Source: Umezawaea sp049997955
Lineage (GTDB): Bacteria > Actinomycetota > Actinomycetes > Mycobacteriales > Pseudonocardiaceae
Reading direction: 5' to 3'
Assembly (NCBI GenBank): GCA_049997955.1
Contig: JAEBDY010000008.1
Location: 414,295 to 478,294, forward strand
Length of the DNA stretch: 64,000 bases
Shown here: piece after piece, positions 1 through 8,456 of the stretch
How the letters are laid out: every line of letters starts with the position of its first letter
How positions within the stretch are numbered: position 1 is the stretch's first letter
Made by a program: the position numbers and the translations under genes
Notes under the pieces: model-generated
What the model was told of the DNA's origin: nothing
Database searches by the model: none
What the model saw: the letters and a program-made list of their open reading frames with translations, nothing else

Positions 1-10
1 CCACTGTCAT
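1..10 (-). CDS. Start of a further operon gene that leaves the window
   Basis: Only the first codons are visible. An ATG on the minus strand at 10-8 overlaps the TGA stop of the DUF4391 gene (9-7) in an ATGA arrangement, the usual sign of translational coupling. Nothing of the product can be read. By analogy with loci where DUF4391 follows a helicase, a DNA methyltransferase or restriction subunit would be expected here, but that is inference. Confidence 0.45.
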
Positions 11-720
11 TCCTTGTTGCTCGGGTTGAGGTCGATCAGCTCGATGAGCACTGCGGTGCGTTCCTTGATCTGCTTGCGGAGTTCGATCTTGCGGTTGAGT
101 TGTGGTTCGGTGCGCAGCTTCTTGTTCAGCGCGGCGATCTCACGCTCGAGCTTGCGGGCGCGACCCAGTCTTTCGGTTGCCTGTGACACCGTCTCGTCGA
201 TGCGTGTTGTGACCGGTAGTAGCGATGTGAGTATCGCCTCGTACAGCCCTGGCAGATCTATTGCCGTGGGTAGAGGTCGGCGGGGCGCATCAGCGGGTTG
301 CCAGTCGGTCGTGAAGTACGGTCCGATCTTGGGCAGTTTGCCGTCGAGCGCCTTCTGGGCCGCGACCGTGCGCACACGGTCGTTGCTGGCGACTTCGAAG
401 ATGATCGGGAAGTGCACGGATCTGTCGATGGCGGTCAGCACGTCGTCGGAGACGTTCTCGCCCTTGGTCTCGACGGTGAAGATCTGGATCTCGGGCACCG
501 CGGTCGTGCCCCGCAGGCGGATGGTGTCGTCGGCGAGCTTGTAGGCCCAGGTGATGCGCTGAATGCCATTGACGAATTTCTCGCGCAGCGCCGTGCGGAC
601 GTTGCCATGCGCGTAGAACTTTGTCTTCGGGACGGTGCGGCCGAACGCGGCGTTCGCGGGCCAGCGGTACAGGACCGGGGCGGTGTCGGCAGTTTGGACC
701 GCTGGTGAGGCGTCAGTCAT
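7..720 (-). CDS. DUF4391 domain-containing protein
   Basis: The 237-residue soluble protein has the DUF4391 pattern: an N-terminal beta-rich part (about 15-120) with the motif NGIQRITWAYKL and a stretch beginning VPEIQIFTVE, then a C-terminal coiled coil (about 175-230) rich in Glu, Arg and Lys. The biochemical function of the family is unknown. It is repeatedly found beside helicase/methylase genes of restriction-like loci (family knowledge). Its ATG at 720-718 overlaps the end of the helicase gene by 8 bp and its stop overlaps the next gene by 4 bp, so the three genes are almost certainly co-translated. A role as an accessory subunit of a DNA-targeting complex is inference. Confidence 0.75.
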   Translation of the reverse strand: MTDASPAVQTADTAPVLYRWPANAAFGRTVPKTKFYAHGNVRTALREKFVNGIQRITWAYKLADDTIRLRGTTAVPEIQIFTVETKGENVSDDVLTAIDRSVHFPIIFEVASNDRVRTVAAQKALDGKLPKIGPYFTTDWQPADAPRRPLPTAIDLPGLYEAILTSLLPVTTRIDETVSQATERLGRARKLEREIAALNKKLRTEPQLNRKIELRKQIKERTAVLIELIDLNPSNKE

Positions 721-3700
721 TGGCGGGCTCCTCGACGATGGCGAGGAAGGCGATCAGCTCAAAGTCATCGAGCCCGGCGATGGTCTGCGCGAGCGCAGTC
801 GTGTGGCCGGGGCTGAACAGGCTATCGACGTCGCGCTCGTCGGTGAGGTTGATCATCGAGTGGATCGCGTCGGTAAGCAGGTGACTATACGTGCCCATTT
901 CGGCCCCGTCGCGAGTGGCAGCGTTGAAAACGCGGCACACCTCCCATGCGGGCTCGTCACGGTTCCGGCATCCGGCGCGAATCAGGTCGAGGAGATGCTT
1001 GACCTCGGTGTGATCGGCGATCACCTGTCCGTCGTCGTCGAGGTAGACGAGATAGTGCGGGTGCAGCCTGTTGCCACGGTCGAGATGCTGGCCAGCGTTG
1101 ATGCTGCGCAGCACGAAGATCGCGCCGGGCTTGAGCCCCTTTTCGGGCTGGGCGGGGACTACCGCGTGCAGTCCCTTCGGGCTGCCAGCCAGGTCGCCGT
1201 ACTCCTTGAGATAGCCGAGCAGGTCCATGCGGAAGTCGTTCAGGCCGAGGTCGGTGATCGACACTCCGGTGCGAACGTCTTCGAGTTCGATTACTTCGTC
1301 CTGAAGCTTGCGGAGCTGTTCCTTGCGGAATGCGGCATCGCCAGCCTCCGGGTCGAGAATGTTGTCGTCGCCTGTTCCGCCGAGGTTGGCGGCGACCATG
1401 CGGTTCTCGACGCGCTCCTTGAGATTGATGTACTCGTCCAGTGAGATGTCGGGCCAGAAGTTCACCAGCTGGATGCGCTCGTTGGTCGAGCCGATACGGT
1501 CGATGCGGCCGAACCGCTGGATGATCCGCACGGGGTTCCAGTGGATGTCGTAGTTGACCAGGAAGTCGCAGTCCTGGAGGTTCTGGCCCTCACTGATGCA
1601 GTCGGTGCCGACCAGAATGTCAATCTCCGAGGTCTCCCGCGGCATCACCAGGTGGCGCTGCTTCGACTGCGGGGAGAACAAGGTGAGGACCTGCTGGAAG
1701 CTGTATCCCGTGCCGACCGTCGTGGACGGGTTGCCCTGGCCGGTGACGAGGGCGCTTTGGTAGCCCTGCTCCTGCAACACCGGGGCGAGGTTCTTGTAGA
1801 GGTACCGGGCTGTGTCGGCGAACGCGGAAAAGATCAGGACTTTGCGATTGCCGGGGTTCAGTGGCTGCCGGAACTTGGCGTCGAGCCGCTCGAGCAGCGC
1901 GCGAAGCTTGGAATCGTGCTCGGGGGTGATGCCGCTGATCGAGCGGAGCAGGTTCTGTAGGGTCGCACGGTCGTGGGCGAGGTCGCGGTTCCAGGACTCG
2001 ACATCCATGTCGGACAGGTCGATCTGCACCTTCCGGCCGACCGTGCCACTGGGGGGAAACTCGAAGTCGTCATCGTCGGTGTCGACGTCGGTGAACGCGG
2101 AGACGACGTCGGCGATGTTCGCGGCGTGGTTTTCGACAGTTTCGATCGCGCCAGCGACCGTATTCTCCAGCCGATGAAGGGTCAGGCGGAACGCCTCGAT
2201 GCTGCTCTCCAGCCGCTTTAGCAGGTTCACCGTCATCAGCTTGCGGATGCCCTGCTCGCGGTTCGCTGCGCCGAGGTTCGCGTTCTCCCCACCCATGTAG
2301 TTCTGGCCCGCACCCGCCCCGTAGATCTGCTCGTACTTGTCCCGGCGGCTTTCGAACACGTACGCCAGCGGCGTGTAGACCGCCAGGGTCAGGAGCTGGA
2401 GCTGTTCGAAGATCTCGTTGAATGTCGGTACGCCTGCCAGGTCAGTCAGTGGCGTGCGCAGGGATTCCGGCTTCATGCGCTCAGGGAACGCGCCGATGTC
2501 GGCGGTGTCGTAGAACGCTTGGATGTGTTTGCGCGAGCGGGCGATGGTCACGGCATCCAGCAACTCGAAGAAGTCGAAGTCCAGCTGGGCGAGGATGACG
2601 TCGGTCGTGCGCTGCTCCGGCGGTAGGCCGGACCACTCGTTGAAGACGCGCTGGGCCTGCCGGAACACCTCCTCGATCGACTGGATGCCGAGTTTCGTGG
2701 CGAGCTGCGTCGAATCCCCCTCGTAGGCGAGGGCCAGCTGATTGCGCAGATCGTTGAAGCGGTTGTTGACCGGGGTCGCGGAGAGCATCAACACCTTTGT
2801 CTTCACGCCCGCACGGATGACCTTGCGCATCAGCCGCTGGTAGCGGGTCTCCCGCTGGGCGATGATGTCGGCATTGCGGAAGTTGTGAGATTCGTCGATC
2901 ACGACCAGGTCGTAGTTGCCCCAGTTGATCAGATCCAGCCGCTTGCCCAGGGACTCACCACCGTCGCGCGACAAGTCGGTGTGGGCGAGGACGTCATAAT
3001 TGAAGCGGTCTTTCGTGAAGATATTCGTTGTGTAGTTCGAGTTGTAGTTCGTCCAGTTTTCGGTGAGCTTCTTCGGCGCCAGTACGAGTACGGTCTTGTT
3101 GCGCAGCTCGTAATACTTGATCACCGCCAGCGCTGTGAACGTCTTCCCGAGCCCCACACTGTCGGCGAGGATGCAGCCGTTGTAGGTCTCCAACTTGTTG
3201 ATCACGCCGGTAGCGGCGTCCTTCTGGAAGTTGTAGAGCGCCTTCCACACCTCGGTGCCCTGGTATCCGGTGCGGTCGTTCGGCAGCACGTCCTCGCTGA
3301 TGTCTTCGAGGAACTCGTTGAAGAGGTTGTAGAGAATCAAGAAGTACACCCGCTGAGGGGAGTTCTCCGCATACACGCTCGCGATGTGCTCCCGGACCGC
3401 CTCGGTCACATCGTCGAGTTGGTCCGGGTTGTGCCAGATCTGGTCAAAGAGTTGGATGTATTGTCGCGTGGACGGTGTGTCGTCGATCTTGTGCACCATG
3501 TTCGACAACGCAGGACCGCGCTCATACCCGAGGTCAGCGGTTGTGAAGCCCTGGAGAGGTGCGTAGGCGGCGGTGTCATCGACCACAGCGAACGACTGCA
3601 TCGGCGCGCCTGTGTGGTTCGAGCGGAACGTGACCTTCTGTCGCACCCACTCAGCGCATTCACGCGCGATGGCCCGCTGGGTCAGCTTGTTGCGCAACCG

Positions 3701-3982
3701 AATCTCGAACTCTGTGCCGTACAGTGCGGCATCCCGGCTCTCGTCGCTCGGGATAAAGAACTGTCGCTTCTCCTGCGCGGGTTTGTCGGTCGCCTTCGTC
3801 GTTGTAAACGATGGCGCAGTGAAGATGAACTCAAGCTCCTTGATCGACTGAAGTTCACGACTCAGTGCCTCGAATGCGAAGATCGAGAACGTGCTCGCCG
3901 CGATACGCAGCTTGGATCCAGGCTTGATCGAAGCTTTTAGATCGTCGCCGAAGAACTCATTGAGGTTGTCGATGATGCGCAC
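713..3982 (-). CDS. SNF2-type helicase with N-terminal phospholipase D-like domain
   Basis: The 1089-residue protein begins with a PLD-like segment (about 1-170) and continues into a SNF2/superfamily 2 ATPase. Visible motifs are a Walker A (DSVGLGKTFTAL, about 274-285), a DESH box in VVIDESHNF, motif III in MLSATPVNN, and a helicase C domain carrying NPVRIIQRFGRIDRIGS. The start is GTG at 3982-3980, directly abutting the stop of the small upstream frame; the first ATG in frame lies further downstream. PLD-SNF2 helicases of this kind occur in phage-defence and restriction-like loci such as DISARM-related and type III R-M-like systems, where the ATPase moves along DNA and the PLD fold may bind or cut it. 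Base composition is lower in GC than the core genes to the right, which fits horizontal acquisition. No DUF1998 domain is visible, so it is not the DISARM signature helicase DrmA. Confidence 0.88.
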   Translation of the reverse strand: MRIIDNLNEFFGDDLKASIKPGSKLRIAASTFSIFAFEALSRELQSIKELEFIFTAPSFTTTKATDKPAQEKRQFFIPSDESRDAALYGTEFEIRLRNKLTQRAIARECAEWVRQKVTFRSNHTGAPMQSFAVVDDTAAYAPLQGFTTADLGYERGPALSNMVHKIDDTPSTRQYIQLFDQIWHNPDQLDDVTEAVREHIASVYAENSPQRVYFLILYNLFNEFLEDISEDVLPNDRTGYQGTEVWKALYNFQKDAATGVINKLETYNGCILADSVGLGKTFTALAVIKYYELRNKTVLVLAPKKLTENWTNYNSNYTTNIFTKDRFNYDVLAHTDLSRDGGESLGKRLDLINWGNYDLVVIDESHNFRNADIIAQRETRYQRLMRKVIRAGVKTKVLMLSATPVNNRFNDLRNQLALAYEGDSTQLATKLGIQSIEEVFRQAQRVFNEWSGLPPEQRTTDVILAQLDFDFFELLDAVTIARSRKHIQAFYDTADIGAFPERMKPESLRTPLTDLAGVPTFNEIFEQLQLLTLAVYTPLAYVFESRRDKYEQIYGAGAGQNYMGGENANLGAANREQGIRKLMTVNLLKRLESSIEAFRLTLHRLENTVAGAIETVENHAANIADVVSAFTDVDTDDDDFEFPPSGTVGRKVQIDLSDMDVESWNRDLAHDRATLQNLLRSISGITPEHDSKLRALLERLDAKFRQPLNPGNRKVLIFSAFADTARYLYKNLAPVLQEQGYQSALVTGQGNPSTTVGTGYSFQQVLTLFSPQSKQRHLVMPRETSEIDILVGTDCISEGQNLQDCDFLVNYDIHWNPVRIIQRFGRIDRIGSTNERIQLVNFWPDISLDEYINLKERVENRMVAANLGGTGDDNILDPEAGDAAFRKEQLRKLQDEVIELEDVRTGVSITDLGLNDFRMDLLGYLKEYGDLAGSPKGLHAVVPAQPEKGLKPGAIFVLRSINAGQHLDRGNRLHPHYLVYLDDDGQVIADHTEVKHLLDLIRAGCRNRDEPAWEVCRVFNAATRDGAEMGTYSHLLTDAIHSMINLTDERDVDSLFSPGHTTALAQTIAGLDDFELIAFLAIVEEPAND

Positions 3983-4282
3983 TCAGGCATCACCATCCTT
4001 CGGTCTGGAACCAGGTGACGCTCCGCCTCTACGTATCCGGTTGTCGACAACCTCGCTGATCTTGAACTTTGGGACGTTGAAGAGAGGCCGGGCCTGTGGC
4101 CACTTGTCGTGACCGGTCGTGTAGTGGATTTTCGAGCTGCTTGCCTCGAACACGAAGGGGAACCGGCCGTCCACCATCGACGCCCTAGGCCGAATCTCAG
4201 GCGGGAAGTGGCAGGCACACATGGCTGCCGGCCGTTCCACTCGGGGCAACGTCATACCCATCGGCCTGAGGTCGTCTGTCAC
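3983..4282 (-). CDS. Small protein of unknown function before the helicase
   Basis: This 99-codon frame ends with TGA immediately before the GTG of the helicase and is in the same direction. It opens with a GTG directly after an in-frame TAG. The central part (FPFVFEASSSKIHYTT and ARPLFNVPKFKISEVVDN) reads like real protein, whereas the first 30 residues look less convincing. It may be the C-terminal remainder of a gene lost to the insertion sequences next to it. I do not recognise a family. Confidence 0.4.
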   Translation of the reverse strand: MTDDLRPMGMTLPRVERPAAMCACHFPPEIRPRASMVDGRFPFVFEASSSKIHYTTGHDKWPQARPLFNVPKFKISEVVDNRIRRGGASPGSRPKDGDA

Positions 4283-4426
4283 CTAGCCATCGCCCCCAGC
4301 ATCGTTGTTGAGCGTCAAGAACACCGTTCATTATGGGTGCGACAACACCAATCGCCCAACTGGCCACTCCGGCACAGGCCCAGGCGCTCCGCCTGACCAA
4401 CACTGGCGACGAGGCGAAACAAGCCG

Positions 4427-5633
4427 GCTTAGATTCAACCGATCAGAGCAACAGTGCTGGCTGAGGTGGGTGTGCGTGACGAGGCTGGGTCGGCCGGGTA
4501 TGTCGGACGAGATGAAGGTTGACCTGTGGCGCAGGTGGAGGTCCGGGGAATCGATCAGCGTCGTCTCGCGTGGGATCGGCAAGCCTCCTGGCTCGGTGTT
4601 CACCGTGCTCAAGCACAACGGTGGAATCGCCCCCGAGCCCGTAGGGCGCGTGGTGGGAGCCTGCCCCTGACCGAGCGGGAGGAGATCTCGCGAGGGCTGC
4701 ACGCCGGTGAGTCCTACCGGTCGATCGCCGGACTCCTGGGTCGTGCCGTGTCCACGGTCAGCCGGGAAGTGAGCCGTAACGGCGGCGCATCCGGTATCGA
4801 GCGGCCGCCGCGCAGGAACAAGCGTCGGAGCGGGCTAGGCGTCCCAAGCCGTGTCTGCTCGCCCGCCTGCCCCGGTTGCGGGAGAAGGTGGTGACGCTGC
4901 TGGGCGAGGAGTGGTCGCCCGAACAGACCGTTGGCCACCTGCGCCCGCACCATGACGGCGACCCGACGATGCGCATCAGCCACGAGTCCATCTACTGGAA
5001 TGTCCACACCACTCGCTGGAAAGTGGTCCCGCGCGAGTTGTCCAAGCGACTGCGCACGGGACGCCCGATCCGAAAGAACAAGCGGCACACGGTAAAGGGC
5101 CAGTGGCGGGCGCAGATCGTCGATGCCCGACCGATCGGACAGCGCCCGCCGGAGGCGGAGCACCGGTCCGAACTCGGACACCTGGAGGGCGACCTGGTCC
5201 TGGGCTCGACCAACAGTCAGGTCGCGACCCTGGTCGACCGGAAGTCCCGCTTCCTCATGATCGTCAAGCCCGCGAGCCGTCATACCGCGGTGGTCGTCCC
5301 CGCCCTGGTCGAAACCTATGGGCGTATGGACCCGAAGTTGCATGCGACGCTGACGTGGGATCGGGGCATCGAATTGGCCGCACACAAGGGATTCACCGCA
5401 GCCACTGGTGTCGCGGTGTATTTTGCCGACCCGCGAGGCCCTTGACAGCGCGGTACGGACGAGAACAACAACAACAAGTTGCTGCGCCAGTACCTGCCCA
5501 AGGGTACGAACCTGGCTGCGTTCAGCCAGGACGACCTCGACGCCATCGCGACGAAACTCAACAACCGCCCCCGCAAGTGCCTCGGATTCCGTACACCGGC
5601 GGAGAGTGTCACCTTGACCGGATAAATCTAAGC
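4427..5633 (+). mobile_element. IS30-family insertion sequence relic with terminal inverted repeats
   Basis: Imperfect terminal repeats frame the transposase relic. The left end GCTTAGATTCAACC (4427-4440) matches the reverse complement of the right end at 5620-5633 at 12 of 14 positions. The right end overlaps the transposase stop codon. The transposase inside is broken at three places, so the element cannot move on its own. Exact outer ends and target duplication are uncertain because both flanks are degraded. Confidence 0.75.
4476..5625 (+). pseudogene. IS30-family transposase, two frameshifts and one nonsense codon
   Basis: Joining three segments rebuilds a transposase of about 383 residues. 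Segment 1 from GTG 4476 (MTRLGRPGMSDEMKVDLW, then ESISVVSRGIGKPPGSV) is the N-terminal HTH. A frameshift near 4632-4660 leads into SLPLTEREEISRGL and the second HTH (RSIAGLLGRAVSTVSREVSRNGG). A second frameshift near 4781-4792 leads into AAAAQEQASERARRPK and the DDE domain, with GHLEGDLVLG and TLTWDRGIELA supplying two aspartates. At 5443-5445 an in-frame TGA stands where the family has Trp in the motif PWQRGTNEN; the same frame then continues as QRGTDENNNKLLRQYLPKG to the natural stop at 5625. The third catalytic residue, Glu, lies after the nonsense codon, so the truncated product would be inactive. Confidence 0.9.
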
Positions 5634-5734
5634 TTTGCGACTTGCGCGATCGAGCGGTCACCACGCTGGCACTGCTCGACGATCTCCGTCTTGAACTCCG
5701 GGGTGAAAGCACGACGAGGACGCCGGGGCTTGTT
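5634..5734 (-). pseudogene. IS3-family OrfA fragment (N-terminal end only)
   Basis: On the minus strand the sequence reads RRAFTPEFKTEIVEQCQRGD followed by RSIAQVAK, the beginning of an IS3-family OrfA with its helix-turn-helix. It stops exactly at the right inverted repeat of the IS30 relic, so the IS30 copy appears to have inserted into it, and no continuation is found on the far side. Only about 34 residues remain. Confidence 0.7.
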
Positions 5735-5744
5735 CGAGCCCGTG

Positions 5745-6323
5745 ATGGGCGAACCGCTCGCCGAGCTGATCGGCGGCGAGGCCGAGGCCCACACGGAGAT
5801 TGACTACGAGCACGGCCTCATGCCTGGGCTGCTCCAATACGAGGCATACGCGGAAGCTCAGGCCATCGCGTCCGGGATCGAACCGGAGCAGGTCGCCGCA
5901 GTAGTCGGTCTTCGCAAGAAGCGGCAGCAGCGCCTCACCGATGACAACCCTCTGACTTTGGAGGTTTTCATCGAGGAGTCGGTACTGCACAGGCCGATCG
6001 GCTCCACCAGCGTCATGCGAGTTCAGCTCAAGCACCTGCTGACGACGGGAACGCTGCCGAACGTCAACGTCCGTGTCGTGCGAACACGGGTGGGATATCA
6101 CCGTGCGTTGGGCGGTAGGTTCATCCTGTTGAGCTTCACCGACTTCCCGAATGCCATCTACCTCGAACAGCCACCGGTCATCGGTTCTCGTTACGCCGAC
6201 GATCCAGCCCTGGTGGCCGAGTACCAGGAGAAGGTCGCGAGCCTTCGCTCGGTGGCAGAAGGTCTCGAGGAGTCCGCGGAGCTCATCGAAACGGTGATGG
6301 GTGATCTACCGCTGGAAGGTTGA
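5745..6323 (+). pseudogene. DUF5753 (Scr1-family) regulator lacking its HTH domain
   Basis: The 192 residues from ATG 5745 cover the DUF5753 ligand-binding half, with the typical opening in which the peptide backbone reads HGLMPGLLQYEAYA and the later VLHRPIG and FTDFPNAIYLEQP segments. Full-length family members are about 280 residues with an N-terminal XRE-type HTH. Here the sequence upstream of 5745 is the IS3 relic, so the DNA-binding domain is gone. The partner DUF397 gene follows with a 5-bp gap. The remnant could still be translated, but it could not bind DNA as a normal family member does. Confidence 0.8.
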
Positions 6324-6328
6324 CGCAG

Positions 6329-6520
6329 ATGACCTCAACGAGGTGGCGCAAGAGCACTCGGAGCGAGGGCAAGGACGCGTGCGTTGAAATCGCCTACGGG
6401 TCCTTGGGGATCGCGGTGCGCGACTCCAAGAACACCTCGGCGGACGAGCAACTGATCTCCCTTGCTGCATGGCGTTCGTTCCTCGCCAACGTTCGACACG
6501 GGATGTTCGACATCTCGTAG
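6329..6520 (+). CDS. DUF397 domain protein (Scr1/BldB-type partner)
   Basis: This 63-residue DUF397 protein has the family hallmarks RWRKSTRSEG near the start and AVRDSKN in the middle. DUF397 proteins pair with HTH-DUF5753 regulators in actinomycete toxin-antitoxin-like or developmental switches. I place the start at ATG 6329 because GGAAGG at 6314-6319 gives a good ribosome-binding site; an in-frame TTG at 6320 is the alternative. The regulator upstream has lost its HTH, so this copy is probably an orphan. Confidence 0.85.
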   Translation: MTSTRWRKSTRSEGKDACVEIAYGSLGIAVRDSKNTSADEQLISLAAWRSFLANVRHGMFDIS

Positions 6521-6575
6521 GGACCTGGACTGCTTGCGCCGCCAGGCAGTTACACCAGAGCGGTACCTCATCGAT

Positions 6576-7862
6576 TCATCCCCTCATGAGCTGCGAAGGC
6601 TGAGCGAGGCGGTGCAAGCAGAGCGTCGACGCGGTGAAGCGCCTCTCGCCCCTCAATGCCAACACGGTAAGCCCACCCTGGTCAGCCGCTCGTATCGCAC
6701 GTTGGATCTGGTGCGGCAGGCGATGAGCCTCGGCGGCGACCACCGCCGCCTGGAGGGTGTCTTCGGCTCCGTCTGGTCTACCAGCGACCAAGAGGACTTC
6801 GGCCGCGGTCACCCGTTCGATGACGTGCCACTGCGGCGCGGCGGAAGCATTCGGCGATCCCGTATCCATGATCCGTGCCGCCTTGGGTGCGCGCCCCGTG
6901 GACACCAGGCCTCGCAGGTGGATCTCGTTGAAGGTGAACGGGTTGACCAGCATGCTGTGCACCGCGACGCCGTCCAGCAGGCTTCGGTAGCCGCTGATCG
7001 CGGTGTCGAAGAGTTCGGGATCGCCAAGCTCACCTGCTGCGCGGGCCAGCAATGCGAGTGCGGCTCCGCGTCCTTCGGCATCGTCGGAGGTGGCCGCCGC
7101 TCGGGCAAGATGAGCGACCGCAGCACGTGCGTGGTCTGCTTTGCGCAGCTCGTTGCCGTGCATCCGCAGGGCGAGCGCCAAGGACGCTCTATCGCCGAGC
7201 CGCTCGGCTATCGCGAGCCCGCGGCCGGTCCAGCGTGCGGCGGCGGCCAGCCGCTCCTCGGGCAATACGGTGCCAAGCGACACCCCGAGGGCTGTGCGAG
7301 CGTGGCTGAGCAAGATCAGCGTGTCGCGTTCGGCGTGGCCTTCGGCGATGCGGGCTTCCAGTCTGGCTACCAGGGGCCACAGCTCGTTGACGGAGTCGAC
7401 GGCTCGACCGGCTTGGCGGGCGATCTCGGCCAGGCGGACGGTCGAGTCGCCGAACTGGATCATCGCGGCGAAGTCGGCGTCGTCGTGACTGGTCACGCCG
7501 AGCACGTGCGTCGGCAGGCCGAGCGCAGTGGCGATGTGGCGGCGGGTGGTCATATCGTTGATGACGCGGCGACCGGTCTCGATCATCGAAACGTAGGTCT
7601 TGTCGTAGCCGAGCACTGTGGCGAGCTGTTCTTGGTTGAGCTGGTTGAGGCGCCGGTACAGGCGGAGGATCGTCGCCAGGTCACGGCTGCGCAGAGCACG
7701 GGCGGACTCCGGTGTCGACCACAACCAGACCGATGGGAGAAGTCGCCGAGCGGGCACCAGTGGGGGCCGGTGGCGAGTCGCTGCGTGGCATGTCGGGCAC
7801 ACCGGCTCGGCGGTGAGCCCACTCAGTGCGGCTCCGCACGCCTCGCACCGCCTGCCCGACAC
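6576..7862 (-). CDS. Zinc-ribbon HTH (XRE-type) regulator with TPR-like C-terminus
   Basis: The 428-residue protein starts with a putative zinc ribbon (CxxC at residues 6/9 and 22/25). An XRE helix-turn-helix follows at about 60-125 (QEQLATVLGYDKTYVSMIE), then about 280 residues of alpha-helical repeats rich in alanine (TPR-like), as in actinomycete sensor-regulators. The start is GTG at 7862. It lies 6 bp downstream of the NUDIX gene and is probably co-transcribed with it. The divergent oxygenase operon is the natural candidate target, but no operator could be assigned. Confidence 0.82.
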   Translation of the reverse strand: MSGRRCEACGAALSGLTAEPVCPTCHAATRHRPPLVPARRLLPSVWLWSTPESARALRSRDLATILRLYRRLNQLNQEQLATVLGYDKTYVSMIETGRRVINDMTTRRHIATALGLPTHVLGVTSHDDADFAAMIQFGDSTVRLAEIARQAGRAVDSVNELWPLVARLEARIAEGHAERDTLILLSHARTALGVSLGTVLPEERLAAAARWTGRGLAIAERLGDRASLALALRMHGNELRKADHARAAVAHLARAAATSDDAEGRGAALALLARAAGELGDPELFDTAISGYRSLLDGVAVHSMLVNPFTFNEIHLRGLVSTGRAPKAARIMDTGSPNASAAPQWHVIERVTAAEVLLVAGRPDGAEDTLQAAVVAAEAHRLPHQIQRAIRAADQGGLTVLALRGERRFTASTLCLHRLAQPSQLMRG

Positions 7863-7868
7863 GGTCGT

Positions 7869-8285
7869 CTACCTCACGGGTTCCGTGCTCAGCCGCGTGA
7901 ACCACGTAGTGATGGATCGTCGATACCCGTCCGGCATGGTCAAACTGTCCACCTCGTGTTCGGTGAACAGTCCGATTTCCTTGTGCTCGTGGGACAACAC
8001 GGGCGCGGTGTCGGTATCGGGGTAGCAGCCGTAGGTCACGATGAACACGTTCTTCTCCGCGACGGAGATGTAGTACATCCAGGTGTCGAGGATCGGGCCC
8101 GTGGTGACGGTCCACCGGGTTTCCTCGGCGATCTCGCGAGCCACGCACTCCTCGGGGGTCTCTCCGGGCTCGATGCGTCCGCCCGGCAGTTCCCACTCGT
8201 CGCGCTCGTTCTTCAGGAGCAGCACCCTTCTCTCGCGCACCACGACGCCCTTGATCGAGATGGGGTAGGCGGGTTGGGTCGTCAA
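7869..8285 (-). CDS. NUDIX hydrolase
   Basis: The 138-residue protein is a single NUDIX domain. The box reads GGRIEPGETPEECVAREI followed by AEETRW. The catalytic REx2EE acid cluster is present, but the usual glycine two positions after the second Glu is replaced by Arg. Such enzymes cleave nucleoside diphosphates linked to another group; the substrate cannot be told. It is the first gene of a minus-strand pair with the HTH regulator and is divergent from the 2-oxoglutarate oxygenase gene. Confidence 0.88.
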   Translation of the reverse strand: MTTQPAYPISIKGVVVRERRVLLLKNERDEWELPGGRIEPGETPEECVAREIAEETRWTVTTGPILDTWMYYISVAEKNVFIVTYGCYPDTDTAPVLSHEHKEIGLFTEHEVDSLTMPDGYRRSITTWFTRLSTEPVR

Positions 8286-8456
8286 GGATGTCCTCCGAGG
8301 TCACTGGTGGTCGGTCATCCGGCAACCTAACACCGGCCGCCACCTCATACGGCGGCGATGTGTTGACAATCTGTCACTGGACGTGGCTGACGGTATCGGG
8401 TTTTCCTGATCTTCATGGAACGACTTGGCGAAGGTGGGACGAGGACTGATTCGGTC

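Noticed and set aside
4333..4464. 43-residue frame beginning MGATTPIAQLATPAQAQ just left of the IS30 end
   Set aside because: It reads plausibly but has no ribosome-binding site, crosses the left inverted repeat of the IS and has no recognisable family.
8363..8399. TTGACA motif as a sigma-70 promoter before the oxygenase
   Set aside because: No -10 element at 16-19 bp spacing; the nearest TAnnnT-like word is 25 bp away.
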